This document shows, one piece after another, positions 1-8,246 of a stretch of 54,338 nt of DNA. Origin of the DNA: JANXQG01 sp037147235 (lineage in GTDB: Bacteria > Planctomycetota > Planctomycetia > Pirellulales > Thermoguttaceae). The stretch spans positions 1 to 54,338 of the forward strand of contig JBAWVO010000004.1 of assembly GCA_037147235.1 (NCBI GenBank), written 5' to 3'. Each line of letters begins with the position of its first letter. Position 1 is the stretch's first letter. The translations under genes were made by a program, and so were the position numbers. The notes beneath the pieces were generated by a model. The model was not told where the DNA came from. It did no database searches and saw only the letters and a program-made list of their open reading frames with translations.

Positions 1-109
1 CAGTGAAGTCATAGCACAATACCCGATTTGATACAATGCCAGAAGGACACAAGGTATTTTCCTGGCCAGGCTGAATCAGTCGTGGCAGACTTCCAATTGC
101 CGCAACCGT

Positions 110-1153
110 TCAGTGATCCGAGAAGAACTCGCTCATTTCCCGGGATCTTATTAACCTTTGGGAACTGTGACCGACGCCGGCAATCGGCAACAGGCGTGTG
201 TTTGACGAATGGTACTTGGTCTTCAGGAACTCAACGAAGTATTTCAGTCTCGTGTAGCGATTCGGTCCTTGGGTGTTGGCGGAACGACCTTGGTCCAAAT
301 AGTCTGATGTCGTGTCCAAGGTGCCTACTGCGAAGACGATGTTGCGGTCAAGAAACTTGTTGACCATCTGGGTATGATCTGCCACGGGATGTCCAACCAT
401 CCGTTCGAGAAGGGGCGTAGGACTTAATCCGTAGGGATACTCATTGTACCCGTGAGCACCGGAAGGTATCGAGAAAGAAAGCCTTCCTTCCTTGCCGACT
501 TCTGGACGCAGTTCGCTGGGATACAAAACCGACGAGGGCGCGAGCGCAACGAAACGGAAGCGTACTCCTGGCACTTTGGCAGCGATCGAACTCAGTACCG
601 AATAACGATCCACAAATTGCGCGCCCGCCGAGTGGCCTATCAGCGTGATTCTCTTGAGTCGCGGGTAAGTCTCGGTCAGGTCAAGGAGGATGCGATCCAT
701 TGCCCCAAAGGAGCTGAGCTTGTTGTTCGGGTCGTCAGGATTCAGCCCGCCAAAGTCACCATGCTTCCAACGAGAGCCGAACAGTGCCAGTCGCTGCACT
801 TTTCTTGGGGCGGAATCATGATCGTCAAAGCCCACGAAAATCAGGGCGACCTTGGTGAAGAGGAGTTTCCGCTCAAGGACGCGCTGCGCCGGCAGATAAT
901 AGTTGTCCGGGTTCCGCAAGACTCCGTGAATCATGACGACCGCATGCGTCACCGTTACGGGATAAGCGATCCTGTGGCGGTTGCTGTAGCCCCGCAGGAC
1001 CAGGTTGTCATCCATCGGAAAAACAGCTTCAGAATCTGCGAGGATATTCTTATCACTGTCGTTCTTGGCAGGCGATGTCTGAGCGTTAGCCGCGCCCAGC
1101 ACGCCCAATACCAAGGCGACCACCACGCACGGAAGTGCCGACCGTTGGAGCAT
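110..1153 (-). CDS. Exported alpha/beta hydrolase
   Basis: Secreted or periplasmic protein with an alpha/beta-hydrolase fold. An N-terminal signal peptide ends in an A-N-A cleavage site before Gln. An oxyanion-like M-I-H-G-V-L stretch follows, then the nucleophile elbow G-H-S-A-G in the middle, and a late G-V-G-H that could supply the catalytic His. I chose the ATG at 1153 because GAGGA lies about 8 nt upstream. An in-frame ATG at 1192 is the alternative; it overlaps the stop of the upstream gene as TGATG, which would allow translational coupling. Either way it is the second gene of a two-hydrolase operon. The substrate is unknown; an ester or peptide is possible. The fold is sure, the function is not. 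Confidence 0.8.
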   Translation of the reverse strand: MLQRSALPCVVVALVLGVLGAANAQTSPAKNDSDKNILADSEAVFPMDDNLVLRGYSNRHRIAYPVTVTHAVVMIHGVLRNPDNYYLPAQRVLERKLLFTKVALIFVGFDDHDSAPRKVQRLALFGSRWKHGDFGGLNPDDPNNKLSSFGAMDRILLDLTETYPRLKRITLIGHSAGAQFVDRYSVLSSIAAKVPGVRFRFVALAPSSVLYPSELRPEVGKEGRLSFSIPSGAHGYNEYPYGLSPTPLLERMVGHPVADHTQMVNKFLDRNIVFAVGTLDTTSDYLDQGRSANTQGPNRYTRLKYFVEFLKTKYHSSNTRLLPIAGVGHSSQRLIRSREMSEFFSDH

Positions 1154-1191
1154 GATCCGTATCCTCTTCAGAAGGTTGACGATGACTACCA

Positions 1192-2589
1192 TCAGCGCCG
1201 CATTTCTATTTCAATCTTGATAGGGTAGATCATCCCCCAGTCCCGCCTCCGCTCGTACGATTCCAGGGCCGTAGCCAAGGATGGTTTGACCCGGTCGTCA
1301 AACCGTACCTTGCCGTCAACCCTGACCACGACACGTTTCAAGATGTTCACCATCCGAGGGTGAAGCCAGAGGGTGAAACGGGCCACGTTCCGCGTAGTGA
1401 TGGCAATTGTGTTGTCGCCATGATTAACGGCGTCGATCATCGCGCCACGGTGGTTGTTCTGCCGATGCTCCAATCGCCAACTATCGAAGTCGTCATTGCC
1501 GTGGGAGACCAGTTCGTCGTATTTCAGTTCTCCCTTGGTGGTCTCGTTAAGGGTCAACCAGCGGTTGTGGCTGACGGAAAAACAGCAGAACTCCTTGAAC
1601 CCCTCAGGCGAAGCCAAGGTCACATGGGAGTAATACGGGTCACGACGCAGGTCTCGGGTTGAGGCAAAGTATTCGGCGACCTTCTCCCGGCCATAGCCGA
1701 ACCCGTGGTTCCCGTGATGTTCCAGGTAAACGTGGTCGAGTTTCTCGCGGCTGAGAATCTTATCCGTCCAGCGACCGTATTCCACGTCGGTATAGTGCCA
1801 GCGTACGCCACGCGCGGCGTCGTGGGCACCCTGGATGATGCACAGCGGCGTACCGCGTATTACGGGCCAATAGCCAAGCGACCAGGAGCCGGAGTTGACG
1901 ACTATGGCCGCAAAACGGTCGGGTTGCCGCAGGGCATGGTGGTACGCCCCAAATCCACCCATCGAATGGCCGAGTAGGAATACACGGTTCGCGTCAATGT
2001 TGAAGCGGTTCTTGCACTCCACGATCACATCGGCCAGGTATTCGTCCGCATCCCGGAGGCACCAGCGGTAATAGGATTTGCGATTCCAGGGAGCCGAAGG
2101 TCCAACGGTAATCATATCCGTCGCCGCCAACATATCGCCCGAAGCACTGCTGTGGCTCGGCGTATCGCTATCGGGAAACCGCAGAGTCGCTTGCGGAGCC
2201 CGCTGCGAGGTGGCGGCCCCGCCGCCGTGCAGGAACACGATGAGCCCGGTAGGTCGGTCCGCCCGGTAATCTTTCGGCACAACGAAGTAGAGCAGATCCT
2301 CGGGATGCTTCTTGCGAAAATCCGCTAAAGCGAAGTGTTCCTCGCCGTGGTAGCCCGGCTTGACAGAACGGTAAGTCTGCTTGCCAAGCGACTGAAGCAC
2401 TGGATCAATCTCGCCCTCGTAACCGACCAGCCGCGCCAAAAGGTTCTGGCGTTCTGCTCGACTTTCGCTTGTCAGGTACGCCCGGCAGAGCTTGACGGCG
2501 GCATTTTGATCCAGTGCCCATGTGCTGGGTACGCAGACCAATCCCACAAGGGCGAACAGAGTCCAATACACCAGGGTGCCACACTTCAT
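1192..2589 (-). CDS. Exported esterase/prolyl-oligopeptidase-like hydrolase
   Basis: The 465-residue protein begins with a signal peptide of about 25 residues ending A-L-D. The central domain has F-L-H-G-G-G (oxyanion hole) and G-H-S-M-G-G (nucleophile Ser), followed by a late H-G-N-H-G-F likely to hold the catalytic His. This arrangement is typical of prolyl-oligopeptidase/PHB-depolymerase-like esterases common in planctomycetes. The last 130 residues form a separate, probably beta-rich domain without a motif I recognise. Its stop overlaps the first possible start of the downstream hydrolase by one base. The two proteins probably act on the same extracellular substrate, but nothing in the sequence identifies it. 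Confidence 0.8.
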   Translation of the reverse strand: MKCGTLVYWTLFALVGLVCVPSTWALDQNAAVKLCRAYLTSESRAERQNLLARLVGYEGEIDPVLQSLGKQTYRSVKPGYHGEEHFALADFRKKHPEDLLYFVVPKDYRADRPTGLIVFLHGGGAATSQRAPQATLRFPDSDTPSHSSASGDMLAATDMITVGPSAPWNRKSYYRWCLRDADEYLADVIVECKNRFNIDANRVFLLGHSMGGFGAYHHALRQPDRFAAIVVNSGSWSLGYWPVIRGTPLCIIQGAHDAARGVRWHYTDVEYGRWTDKILSREKLDHVYLEHHGNHGFGYGREKVAEYFASTRDLRRDPYYSHVTLASPEGFKEFCCFSVSHNRWLTLNETTKGELKYDELVSHGNDDFDSWRLEHRQNNHRGAMIDAVNHGDNTIAITTRNVARFTLWLHPRMVNILKRVVVRVDGKVRFDDRVKPSLATALESYERRRDWGMIYPIKIEIEMRR

Positions 2590-2724
2590 CCCGTCGCCTT
2601 ATTCTTCGTCATCATGAATTCGGGGTGAGCTCGGAGGGCAGTATACACAACTACCGTTTTGAGACATAGTCTTGTTCTTGGTGGGGTTGCGGTTATGGCG
2701 GCTCCTTCAGTTGTGGCACACGGA
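2590..2724. other. Intergenic spacer, upstream of the hydrolase operon
   Basis: Nothing was recognised beyond an AT-richer stretch around 2640-2700 that must hold the promoter of the leftward hydrolase operon. Confidence 0.3.
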
Positions 2725-3438
2725 TCATGTTTGCTCCTTGATTTTTGATTCCTTGATTATACTTTGAACAGAATTTGTTTGCAGTTTCAATGCAGTCCGA
2801 GCGACACGAACAAACGCTTCCAAGGCGACCGGGTCTTTGATTCCCGGCTGTGATTCTACGCCGCTGGCCGTATCAACGGCACGAACGCCAGTGGCTTGTA
2901 TCGCGTCGGCCACGTTTTCCGCTTTCAACCCGCCCGCGAGTACCAATATGGGGGTTGCTTGCTTTTCACGGAATTCCTTTACAAGAGACCAGTCGGCCAG
3001 CTTGCCACTCCCGCCGAAGCCGCGGGTCCGAGGTGAGTCGAAGAGGATCATCCGTGGCAGGCAACCGAGGGACCGACAGGTTTCGAGATAGTCGAGCACC
3101 GTGCGCATGCCTTCAGAGCCGGCGGCCCGAAATGCCTTCATTACCGGCCGGCCACCGAGGGCCGACAGCAACTCGGGCGGCTCGTCGCCGTGAAGTTGAA
3201 TCAGATCGAGCCCCAAGGCATCGTAAGTCCGACCAATCTCGACGGGCGTGGCGTTGACAAATAACCCAACCTTGATGATCTCGGCGGGCAACTCGGCGAT
3301 AATCGCCCGCGCGCGATCATGATCGATCGCCCGCGGACTCTGCGGATAGAAATTCAGCCCGATGGCATCGGCACCCGCTTCGGCAGTCGCTCGAGCGTCT
3401 TCCGGTCGCGTGATACCGCAAATTTTGATGGTGAACAT
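2725..3438 (-). CDS. trpF: Phosphoribosylanthranilate isomerase
   Basis: This enzyme converts N-(5-phosphoribosyl)anthranilate to the ribulose form, the third step of tryptophan synthesis. The (beta/alpha)8 barrel opens with K-I-C-G-I-T-R, which carries the catalytic Cys, and has D-L-I-Q-L-H-G-D-E at about residue 80 and I-L-F-D-S-P near residue 130 with the catalytic Asp. At 237 residues it is slightly longer than usual (about 200-215) because of a low-complexity Lys/Ser-rich tail. The start lies only 5 nt after the stop of the Crp/Fnr regulator, so the two genes are very probably co-transcribed. No other trp gene is adjacent; trpD lies 46 kb away in this window. Confidence 0.95.
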   Translation of the reverse strand: MFTIKICGITRPEDARATAEAGADAIGLNFYPQSPRAIDHDRARAIIAELPAEIIKVGLFVNATPVEIGRTYDALGLDLIQLHGDEPPELLSALGGRPVMKAFRAAGSEGMRTVLDYLETCRSLGCLPRMILFDSPRTRGFGGSGKLADWSLVKEFREKQATPILVLAGGLKAENVADAIQATGVRAVDTASGVESQPGIKDPVALEAFVRVARTALKLQTNSVQSIIKESKIKEQT

Positions 3439-3443
3439 GAAAG

Positions 3444-4130
3444 TTATTCCTTCGGCAGGATGCCTTGGACGATACTCCGTAGCCGCTCGGGAGCAACGAT
3501 CCGCACGTGGTTCTTCTTGCCGATCGAGATCAAGCCGGCATCGATCAGGCGGCGAAAGGTTCGCGAGAAAGTTTCGCTGGTCAAATTGAGATGGCTGGCG
3601 ACATACCGCTTGAGGCTGGGCAAGGCCACTTCGCCATCCGCAGCCCGCGGCGCATCAAGCAGGTAGTTGGCAATTCGGCCGGCGGCATCACGAAGTACGA
3701 CATCTTCCAAAAGCCCGACGAGATGCTTGACCCAAAGCGACAAGCCGGAAAGCATTCCCAGGCAGAGTGGGTGGTCTTCTTCGAGTGCCTTGCGAAAAAA
3801 CGCCTGGGGCAGCAGGGCACAAAGTGTCGCCTCGACGGCTTCGGCTGATGCCGGCACTTTGAATCCGCCTAAGGCCGCCACCTCGGCGAAAGTACCGCCC
3901 GCCTCGATGATGTGCAGCACATGCTCTTTTCCCCCTGCCCCCGTCTTGAAAACGCGAACCATCCCCTTGCCGACCACGTAAACGCCCGGACAGTCTTCGT
4001 TTTCACGAAAGATCATCTGGCCTTTGCGGAACTTCGCCAACCGAGCCATCGCCGCCAACCGCTGGAAGCTTTTCGCGGGAATGGCCGTGAATAAACGACA
4101 ATCGGCGAGGATTTCTATGACACTCAGCAT
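3444..4130 (-). CDS. Crp/Fnr-family regulator (FNR/DNR/HcpR-like)
   Basis: An N-terminal cyclic-nucleotide-binding-type beta-barrel (about residues 10-125) is followed by a dimerisation helix and a C-terminal winged helix. The recognition helix reads T-S-E-T-F-S-R-T-F-R-R. Its E-x-x-S-R pattern is the one FNR uses to read TTGAT half-sites, and a perfect TTGAT-N4-ATCAA lies just upstream. The cysteines do not form the N-terminal cluster of E. coli FNR, so an oxygen-sensing 4Fe-4S cluster is unlikely; a NO/haem-type sensor such as DNR or HcpR fits better. I place the start at 4130. A longer frame back to 4175 would translate through the operator. It is probably autoregulated, controls the divergent hcp-nrfHA operon, and is co-transcribed with trpF. 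Confidence 0.9.
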   Translation of the reverse strand: MLSVIEILADCRLFTAIPAKSFQRLAAMARLAKFRKGQMIFRENEDCPGVYVVGKGMVRVFKTGAGGKEHVLHIIEAGGTFAEVAALGGFKVPASAEAVEATLCALLPQAFFRKALEEDHPLCLGMLSGLSLWVKHLVGLLEDVVLRDAAGRIANYLLDAPRAADGEVALPSLKRYVASHLNLTSETFSRTFRRLIDAGLISIGKKNHVRIVAPERLRSIVQGILPKE

Positions 4131-4152
4131 TTGCGAAAAATCTTTCCGAATC

Positions 4153-4166
4153 TTGATCTGGATCAA
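4153..4166. promoter_or_regulatory. FNR-type operator (class II activator site for hcp)
   Basis: TTGATCTGGATCAA is a perfect TTGAT-N4-ATCAA palindrome, the consensus for FNR/DNR-type regulators. Its centre lies 41.5 bp upstream of the transcription start predicted for hcp from the -10 box TATTAT at 4189-4194. In the other direction it sits 23 bp before the regulator's own ATG, where binding should repress. Confidence 0.85.
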
Positions 4167-4188
4167 TTGCGGCAATGTGCTACAACGG

Positions 4189-4195
4189 TATTATA
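4189..4195. promoter_or_regulatory. Overlapping divergent -10 boxes (hcp and crp/fnr gene)
   Basis: On the plus strand, TATTAT (4189-4194) predicts a start at 4201 for hcp. On the minus strand, TATAAT (4195-4190) predicts a start near 4183 for the regulator. The two promoters share the same AT core, so they should compete. No good -35 is seen for either, which fits activator dependence for hcp. Confidence 0.55.
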
Positions 4196-4229
4196 AGGTA
4201 GTGATTGACGAAACCATAGCTTTATATCA

Positions 4230-4284
4230 ACGGAATGAATTCCGTTCTACGAACCTGTAACGGAATAAATTCCGTTCTACGAAC
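4230..4284. repeat. Dispersed palindromic repeat, family A (two direct copies)
   Basis: Copies at 4230-4254 and 4260-4284 share ACGGAAT-(G/A)A-ATTCCGTTCTACGAAC with a 30-bp period. Each contains the stem ACGGAAT/ATTCCGT. They lie in the predicted hcp leader, ending 14 nt before the ATG. Related copies occur at 41774-41842 and 46716-46779. Confidence 0.85.
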
Positions 4285-4298
4285 AAGGATTTCTTATT

Positions 4299-5954
4299 AT
4301 GTTTTGTTATCAATGTGAACAGACCTCCAAGGGTACCGGGTGCCAACAGATCGGCGTTTGTGGCAAGGAGCCGGAGACCGCCGCCCTACAGGATCTCTTG
4401 GTTCATGCCACCAAGGGGTTGTCGATGTACGCTCACCGAGCGGCCCAACTTGGCGTTCGCGATGTGCAGGTCGATCGCACGATGCTCGAAGGCCTGTTCG
4501 CCACGGTGACCAATGTCGATTTCGACCCAGCCAGGGTCGAAGAGCACCTGACCCAGGCCGCGGCCGCTCGCGACAAGGCCCGAGAACTCTACGAAGCCGC
4601 CTGTGCCCAATCGGACAAAACACCGGAGAAACTGTCCGGTCCCGCCGCATGGCAGCCGGCGGCCGACCGCGCGGGCTTGGTCCGGCAGGGCGAAGAGGTG
4701 GGGGTTCCCAAGTTTCAGGCAACCCACGGGACCGACATTGCCGGCCTGTTGGAGCTGGCTCTTTATGGACTGAAAGGGGCCGCGGCCTACGCCGATCACG
4801 CCCGGGCACTGGACTACGAAGATGTCAGTCTTTATGCCCAATTCCACGAGGCCCTCGATTTCCTCGCCAGTCAGCCGACCGATGTGGACGCGATCCTTGG
4901 CTGGGTATTGAAGACCGGTGCGCTGAACTTGAAGGTCATGGAGTTGCTCGATAAGGCGAACACCGAGACTTACGGCCATCCCGAACCGACCGTGGTCAAT
5001 GTTCGACCCGTCAAGGGGAAGGCGATTCTCGTCTCCGGTCACGATCTGAAAGATTTGGAAGACCTGCTCAAGCAGAGCGAAGGGAAAGGCGTGAATGTTT
5101 ACACGCACGGCGAGATGCTTCCCTGTCTTGCCTATCCGGGCCTGAAGAAGTACAAGCACTTGGTGGGCAACTACGGCGGGGCATGGCAGAACCAAGCGGC
5201 CGAGTTTGAAGCCTTCCCCGGCTCGATCCTGATGACGACCAACTGCATCCAGAAACCGCGGGAAACCTATAAGGGCCGCATCTTCACCAGTGGGCTGGTC
5301 GCCTGGCCGGACGTGCAGCATGTGGGCCGTGATCGCGACTTTTCGCCAGTCATTGAGTCGGCACTGGCTGCTCCCGGCTTCATGGCCGATGCCCCGCCGA
5401 AGACGATCACCATTGGTTTCGGCCGCAATGCCGTACTGGGCGTGGCCGATAAGGTTATCGACGCCGTCAAGGCGGGACAGATCCGCCATTTCTTCCTTGT
5501 CGGCGGTTGCGATGGAGCGAAGTCCGGGCGGAACTACTTCACGGAATTGGCTCAGAAGCTGCCGAACGATTGCGTGATCCTCACGCTGGCCTGCGGCAAG
5601 TATCGCTTCAATAAGCTGGAATTCGGCGACATCGGCGGCATTCCCCGCCTGTTGGACATCGGTCAGTGTAACGATGCCTATTCCGCAATCCAGATTGCCG
5701 TGGCACTGGCCGGCGCGTTCAATTGCGGCGTAAACGACCTGCCGCTGTCGATGGTGCTGAGTTGGTACGAGCAGAAAGCGGTTGCTATTTTGCTGACATT
5801 GCTTCACCTCGGCATCAAGAACATCCGCCTGGGCCCCAGCTTGCCCGCGTTCGTCACGCCCAGCGTGCTGAATGTGCTGATCGAGAAGTTCAACATCAAG
5901 CCGATCACCACGGCCGATGCGGACATCGCGGCGATTTTGGGAACCGCAGTGTGA
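4299..5954 (+). CDS. hcp: Hybrid-cluster protein (hydroxylamine reductase / NO reductase)
   Basis: Cytoplasmic iron-sulfur enzyme that reduces hydroxylamine to ammonia in vitro and is known in other bacteria to reduce NO or act in nitrosylation. The N-terminus has Cys3, Cys6, Cys15 and Cys21 (C-x2-C-x8-C-x5-C), the class I pattern that binds a 4Fe-4S cluster, unlike the class II spacing of E. coli. Downstream Cys residues in T-T-N-C, G-G-C-D-G, L-A-C-G-K-Y-R-F and D-I-G-Q-C match the hybrid-cluster ligands. Its 551 residues are the usual length. AAGGA at 4285-4289 gives the ribosome site. No hcr reductase gene is adjacent, as expected for class I. It is first in an hcp-nrfH-nrfA operon behind the FNR-type operator. 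Confidence 0.97.
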   Translation: MFCYQCEQTSKGTGCQQIGVCGKEPETAALQDLLVHATKGLSMYAHRAAQLGVRDVQVDRTMLEGLFATVTNVDFDPARVEEHLTQAAAARDKARELYEAACAQSDKTPEKLSGPAAWQPAADRAGLVRQGEEVGVPKFQATHGTDIAGLLELALYGLKGAAAYADHARALDYEDVSLYAQFHEALDFLASQPTDVDAILGWVLKTGALNLKVMELLDKANTETYGHPEPTVVNVRPVKGKAILVSGHDLKDLEDLLKQSEGKGVNVYTHGEMLPCLAYPGLKKYKHLVGNYGGAWQNQAAEFEAFPGSILMTTNCIQKPRETYKGRIFTSGLVAWPDVQHVGRDRDFSPVIESALAAPGFMADAPPKTITIGFGRNAVLGVADKVIDAVKAGQIRHFFLVGGCDGAKSGRNYFTELAQKLPNDCVILTLACGKYRFNKLEFGDIGGIPRLLDIGQCNDAYSAIQIAVALAGAFNCGVNDLPLSMVLSWYEQKAVAILLTLLHLGIKNIRLGPSLPAFVTPSVLNVLIEKFNIKPITTADADIAAILGTAV

Positions 5955-5962
5955 GGCGGGGA

Positions 5963-6583
5963 ATGCTAAAGACTCTCGCCACACTGCTTTTTCTACGATT
6001 CCTCGCACCCGTTTGGCGGCTGCCCTGCTTTCTCATGCTGGGCATCACCGCCGGCATGGCGTTTTTCGTGATTCATGTCTCCCGCGCAGCGTCCTACATG
6101 AGCGACGAGCCGGAGACGTGCATGAACTGCCACGTGATGACGACGCAATATCTTACCTGGCAGCACAGCAGCCACGCTCGCGTGGCTACCTGTACCGATT
6201 GCCATGTGCCGCATGATAACCTCTTCCACAAGTTCAGCTTCAAGGCCCAAGACGGCCTGTGGCATTCCACGGTCTTCACCGCAGGATGGGAGCCGCAGGT
6301 CATCCGGATTTCCGAGCGGGCAAAGCCGGTCGTACAGGCCAATTGTCAGCGATGCCATAGCCATGTGGTGGAAGAGGTGGCAGTTTCAGTTCACGGTGCC
6401 GACCCCAATCGCCACTGCTGGGATTGCCACAGGGAAACACCGCATGGCGCAGTCCGCAGCCTTTCGGCGGCCCCCACGGTCTTTCAACCACGATTGCCCG
6501 ACGCTGCCCAATTCAACCAAGATCCCGCCGTCGGTGGCCGACCGCCACGCCCCGAGAATAAACCTAAAAGGAACCTATTATGA
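5963..6583 (+). CDS. nrfH: Tetraheme cytochrome c quinol dehydrogenase NrfH
   Basis: Membrane-anchored electron donor that takes electrons from menaquinol and passes them to NrfA for nitrite reduction to ammonium. An N-terminal membrane helix (about residues 14-38) is followed by four C-x-x-C-H haem sites: CMNCH, CTDCH, CQRCH and CWDCH. Length is about 206 residues; the Pro-rich C-terminal 40 residues are longer than in well-known NrfH. I use ATG 5963, preceded by GAGGCGG overlapping the hcp stop. An upstream extension of the frame runs antifunctionally through hcp and was rejected. The stop overlaps the nrfA start by 4 nt (ATGA), so the pair is translationally coupled. Confidence 0.95.
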   Translation: MLKTLATLLFLRFLAPVWRLPCFLMLGITAGMAFFVIHVSRAASYMSDEPETCMNCHVMTTQYLTWQHSSHARVATCTDCHVPHDNLFHKFSFKAQDGLWHSTVFTAGWEPQVIRISERAKPVVQANCQRCHSHVVEEVAVSVHGADPNRHCWDCHRETPHGAVRSLSAAPTVFQPRLPDAAQFNQDPAVGGRPPRPENKPKRNLL

Positions 6584-8097
6584 CGACATCCCCTTATGTC
6601 TCACCCGATACCCCTCAGCCTGTTTCAACCCGCGCGTGGCTCGGTTGGCTGCTCCTGTTGGTTGCCGCTGGTGCGACGTTCGGCCTGGGAATCATGGCTG
6701 CGTCAATCTTGCACCGCCGTGAGGAAGCGGCGCAGAAGGCTCCCTTGCGGCCCATCGACGAGATGGAAATGGATGCCGCGCGCTGGGGCGAGAGCTACCC
6801 ACGCGAATACGACAGCTACAAGCGGATGCAAGACAGTTCGCCGGCCACAAAGACCAAATACGGCGGAGCCACGCAGCGAGATTACCTCGAAGAATCGCCT
6901 GCCAACGTAATTCTTTTCGGTGGCTTCGGTTTCGGCAAGGACTACCGCCAGGCCCGGGGACACGCGCACGCCATCGAAGACGTCACCAACACGTTGCGCA
7001 TGAAAACCGAAGACGCCAACCACAACCTGGTGCTCGATGCCAAGAAACCGGCCACTTGCTGGACCTGCAAAAGCCCCGACGTGCCTCGAATGATGAAAAA
7101 GATGGGCGGTCCTGAAAACTTCTATGCAGCCAAGTTCGTCGATCTGAAGGATGAGATCAAGCACCCCATCGGCTGCTACGATTGCCACGAGGCGAACACG
7201 ATGAAGCTCCAGATCACACGGCCGGCTCTCTTAGAGGCCCTCAAGCGGCGCGATCCGAACTTTGACATCGAAAAAGTCTCGCACCAAGAGATGCGAAGCC
7301 TCGTCTGCGCGCAGTGTCATGTCGAGTATTATTTCAAAGGCAAAGGCAACTATCTGACCTTCCCTTGGGATAAAGGATTCACGCCCGACAAGATGGAAGA
7401 GTACTTTGACGAAAAGAACTTTGACGGCCAAGGATTTGCCGATTTCACCAATGCGATAAGTAAGACCAGAATCGTTAAAATTCGCCACCCGGACTATGAA
7501 CTTTACAGCACGGGCATACATGCCTACCGCAACGTAGCTTGCGCCGACTGTCACATGCCCTATCGCACGGAAGGGGGCGTAAAGTTCACGGACCACCATC
7601 TGCAAAGCCCCTTGCACAACATTTCTAATTCGTGTGCCGTCTGCCATCGCTGGAGCGAGCAGGATATTCGCAGCCGTGTGGAATCGATTCAGGACAAGGT
7701 CCGCGAAGCCCGTAACCGGGCGGAAGACGCCCTGGCCAAGGCCCACCTTGATGTCGCTGCGGCGATGGAGGCCGGGGCGATGGACGAAGAACTTGCCGTA
7801 GCACGGCAGCAGATTCGCCATGCCCAGTTGAAGTGGGACTACATCGCCGCCTCCAACGGCATGGGTTTTCATTCGCCGGCCGAGGCATTGCGAATCCTCA
7901 CCGGTGCGGTCGATCTGGCCGGCCAGGCGAGATTGGATTGTGCTCGGATTCTCGCCCGGCATGGCTACACGCAGCCGATTGCCTACCCGGACTTCAGCAC
8001 CAAGGAGAATGCCTTGATGCTAGTCAAGGCGTTCGCGTCTGGGAAACCGCCGAAGTTGCTGGGGGGAGCCGAGAAGCCGGTGGCGGCTGGGAAGTAA
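6580..8097 (+). CDS. nrfA: Ammonia-forming cytochrome c nitrite reductase NrfA
   Basis: Periplasmic pentahaem enzyme that reduces nitrite to ammonium with six electrons (DNRA). One membrane helix or uncleaved signal lies at residues 18-42. The haem sites are CWTCK (active-site haem with Lys ligand), CYDCH, CAQCH, CADCH and CAVCH. Active-site Arg is in I-T-R-P after haem 2, and Tyr in H-V-E-Y-Y after haem 3. At K300-I-R302-H303-P, the Gln that ligates calcium in the E. coli-type enzyme is replaced by Arg. That substitution is characteristic of the calcium-independent NrfA subclass described from Geobacter lovleyi. The gene overlaps nrfH by 4 nt and ends the hcp-nrfHA operon. Confidence 0.97.
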   Translation: MTTSPYVSPDTPQPVSTRAWLGWLLLLVAAGATFGLGIMAASILHRREEAAQKAPLRPIDEMEMDAARWGESYPREYDSYKRMQDSSPATKTKYGGATQRDYLEESPANVILFGGFGFGKDYRQARGHAHAIEDVTNTLRMKTEDANHNLVLDAKKPATCWTCKSPDVPRMMKKMGGPENFYAAKFVDLKDEIKHPIGCYDCHEANTMKLQITRPALLEALKRRDPNFDIEKVSHQEMRSLVCAQCHVEYYFKGKGNYLTFPWDKGFTPDKMEEYFDEKNFDGQGFADFTNAISKTRIVKIRHPDYELYSTGIHAYRNVACADCHMPYRTEGGVKFTDHHLQSPLHNISNSCAVCHRWSEQDIRSRVESIQDKVREARNRAEDALAKAHLDVAAAMEAGAMDEELAVARQQIRHAQLKWDYIAASNGMGFHSPAEALRILTGAVDLAGQARLDCARILARHGYTQPIAYPDFSTKENALMLVKAFASGKPPKLLGGAEKPVAAGK

Positions 8098-8246
8098 GGC
8101 CTTTTTGGCCAAGGTTCTAGGGGGAACAAAGGGGGCTGGAGTGAATGGGACACAACGCCGTTGGCGTTGGAGGATATTGGCGGACTGGGGAAGAGTGCGA
8201 TCTGACCCCACTCGGATCCTATCTTGACCCACCCGAGAATCGCGAT
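8098..8246. other. Convergent intergenic spacer after nrfA
   Basis: GGCC-TTTTT-GGCC just after the nrfA stop is a very short palindrome. AACGCCGTTGGCGTT near 8157 is another. Neither is a convincing terminator. Confidence 0.3.

Noticed and set aside
4131..4175. N-terminal extension of the Crp/Fnr regulator
   Set aside because: It would translate the operator palindrome; the shorter start gives a normal family N-terminus.
4230..4284. Possible start of a CRISPR array
   Set aside because: Only two units, palindromic, with a 5-base spacer, and found elsewhere as a dispersed repeat.
4386..6008. 540-codon open frame on the minus strand across hcp
   Set aside because: It is a shadow of hcp and has no ribosome site or recognisable domain.
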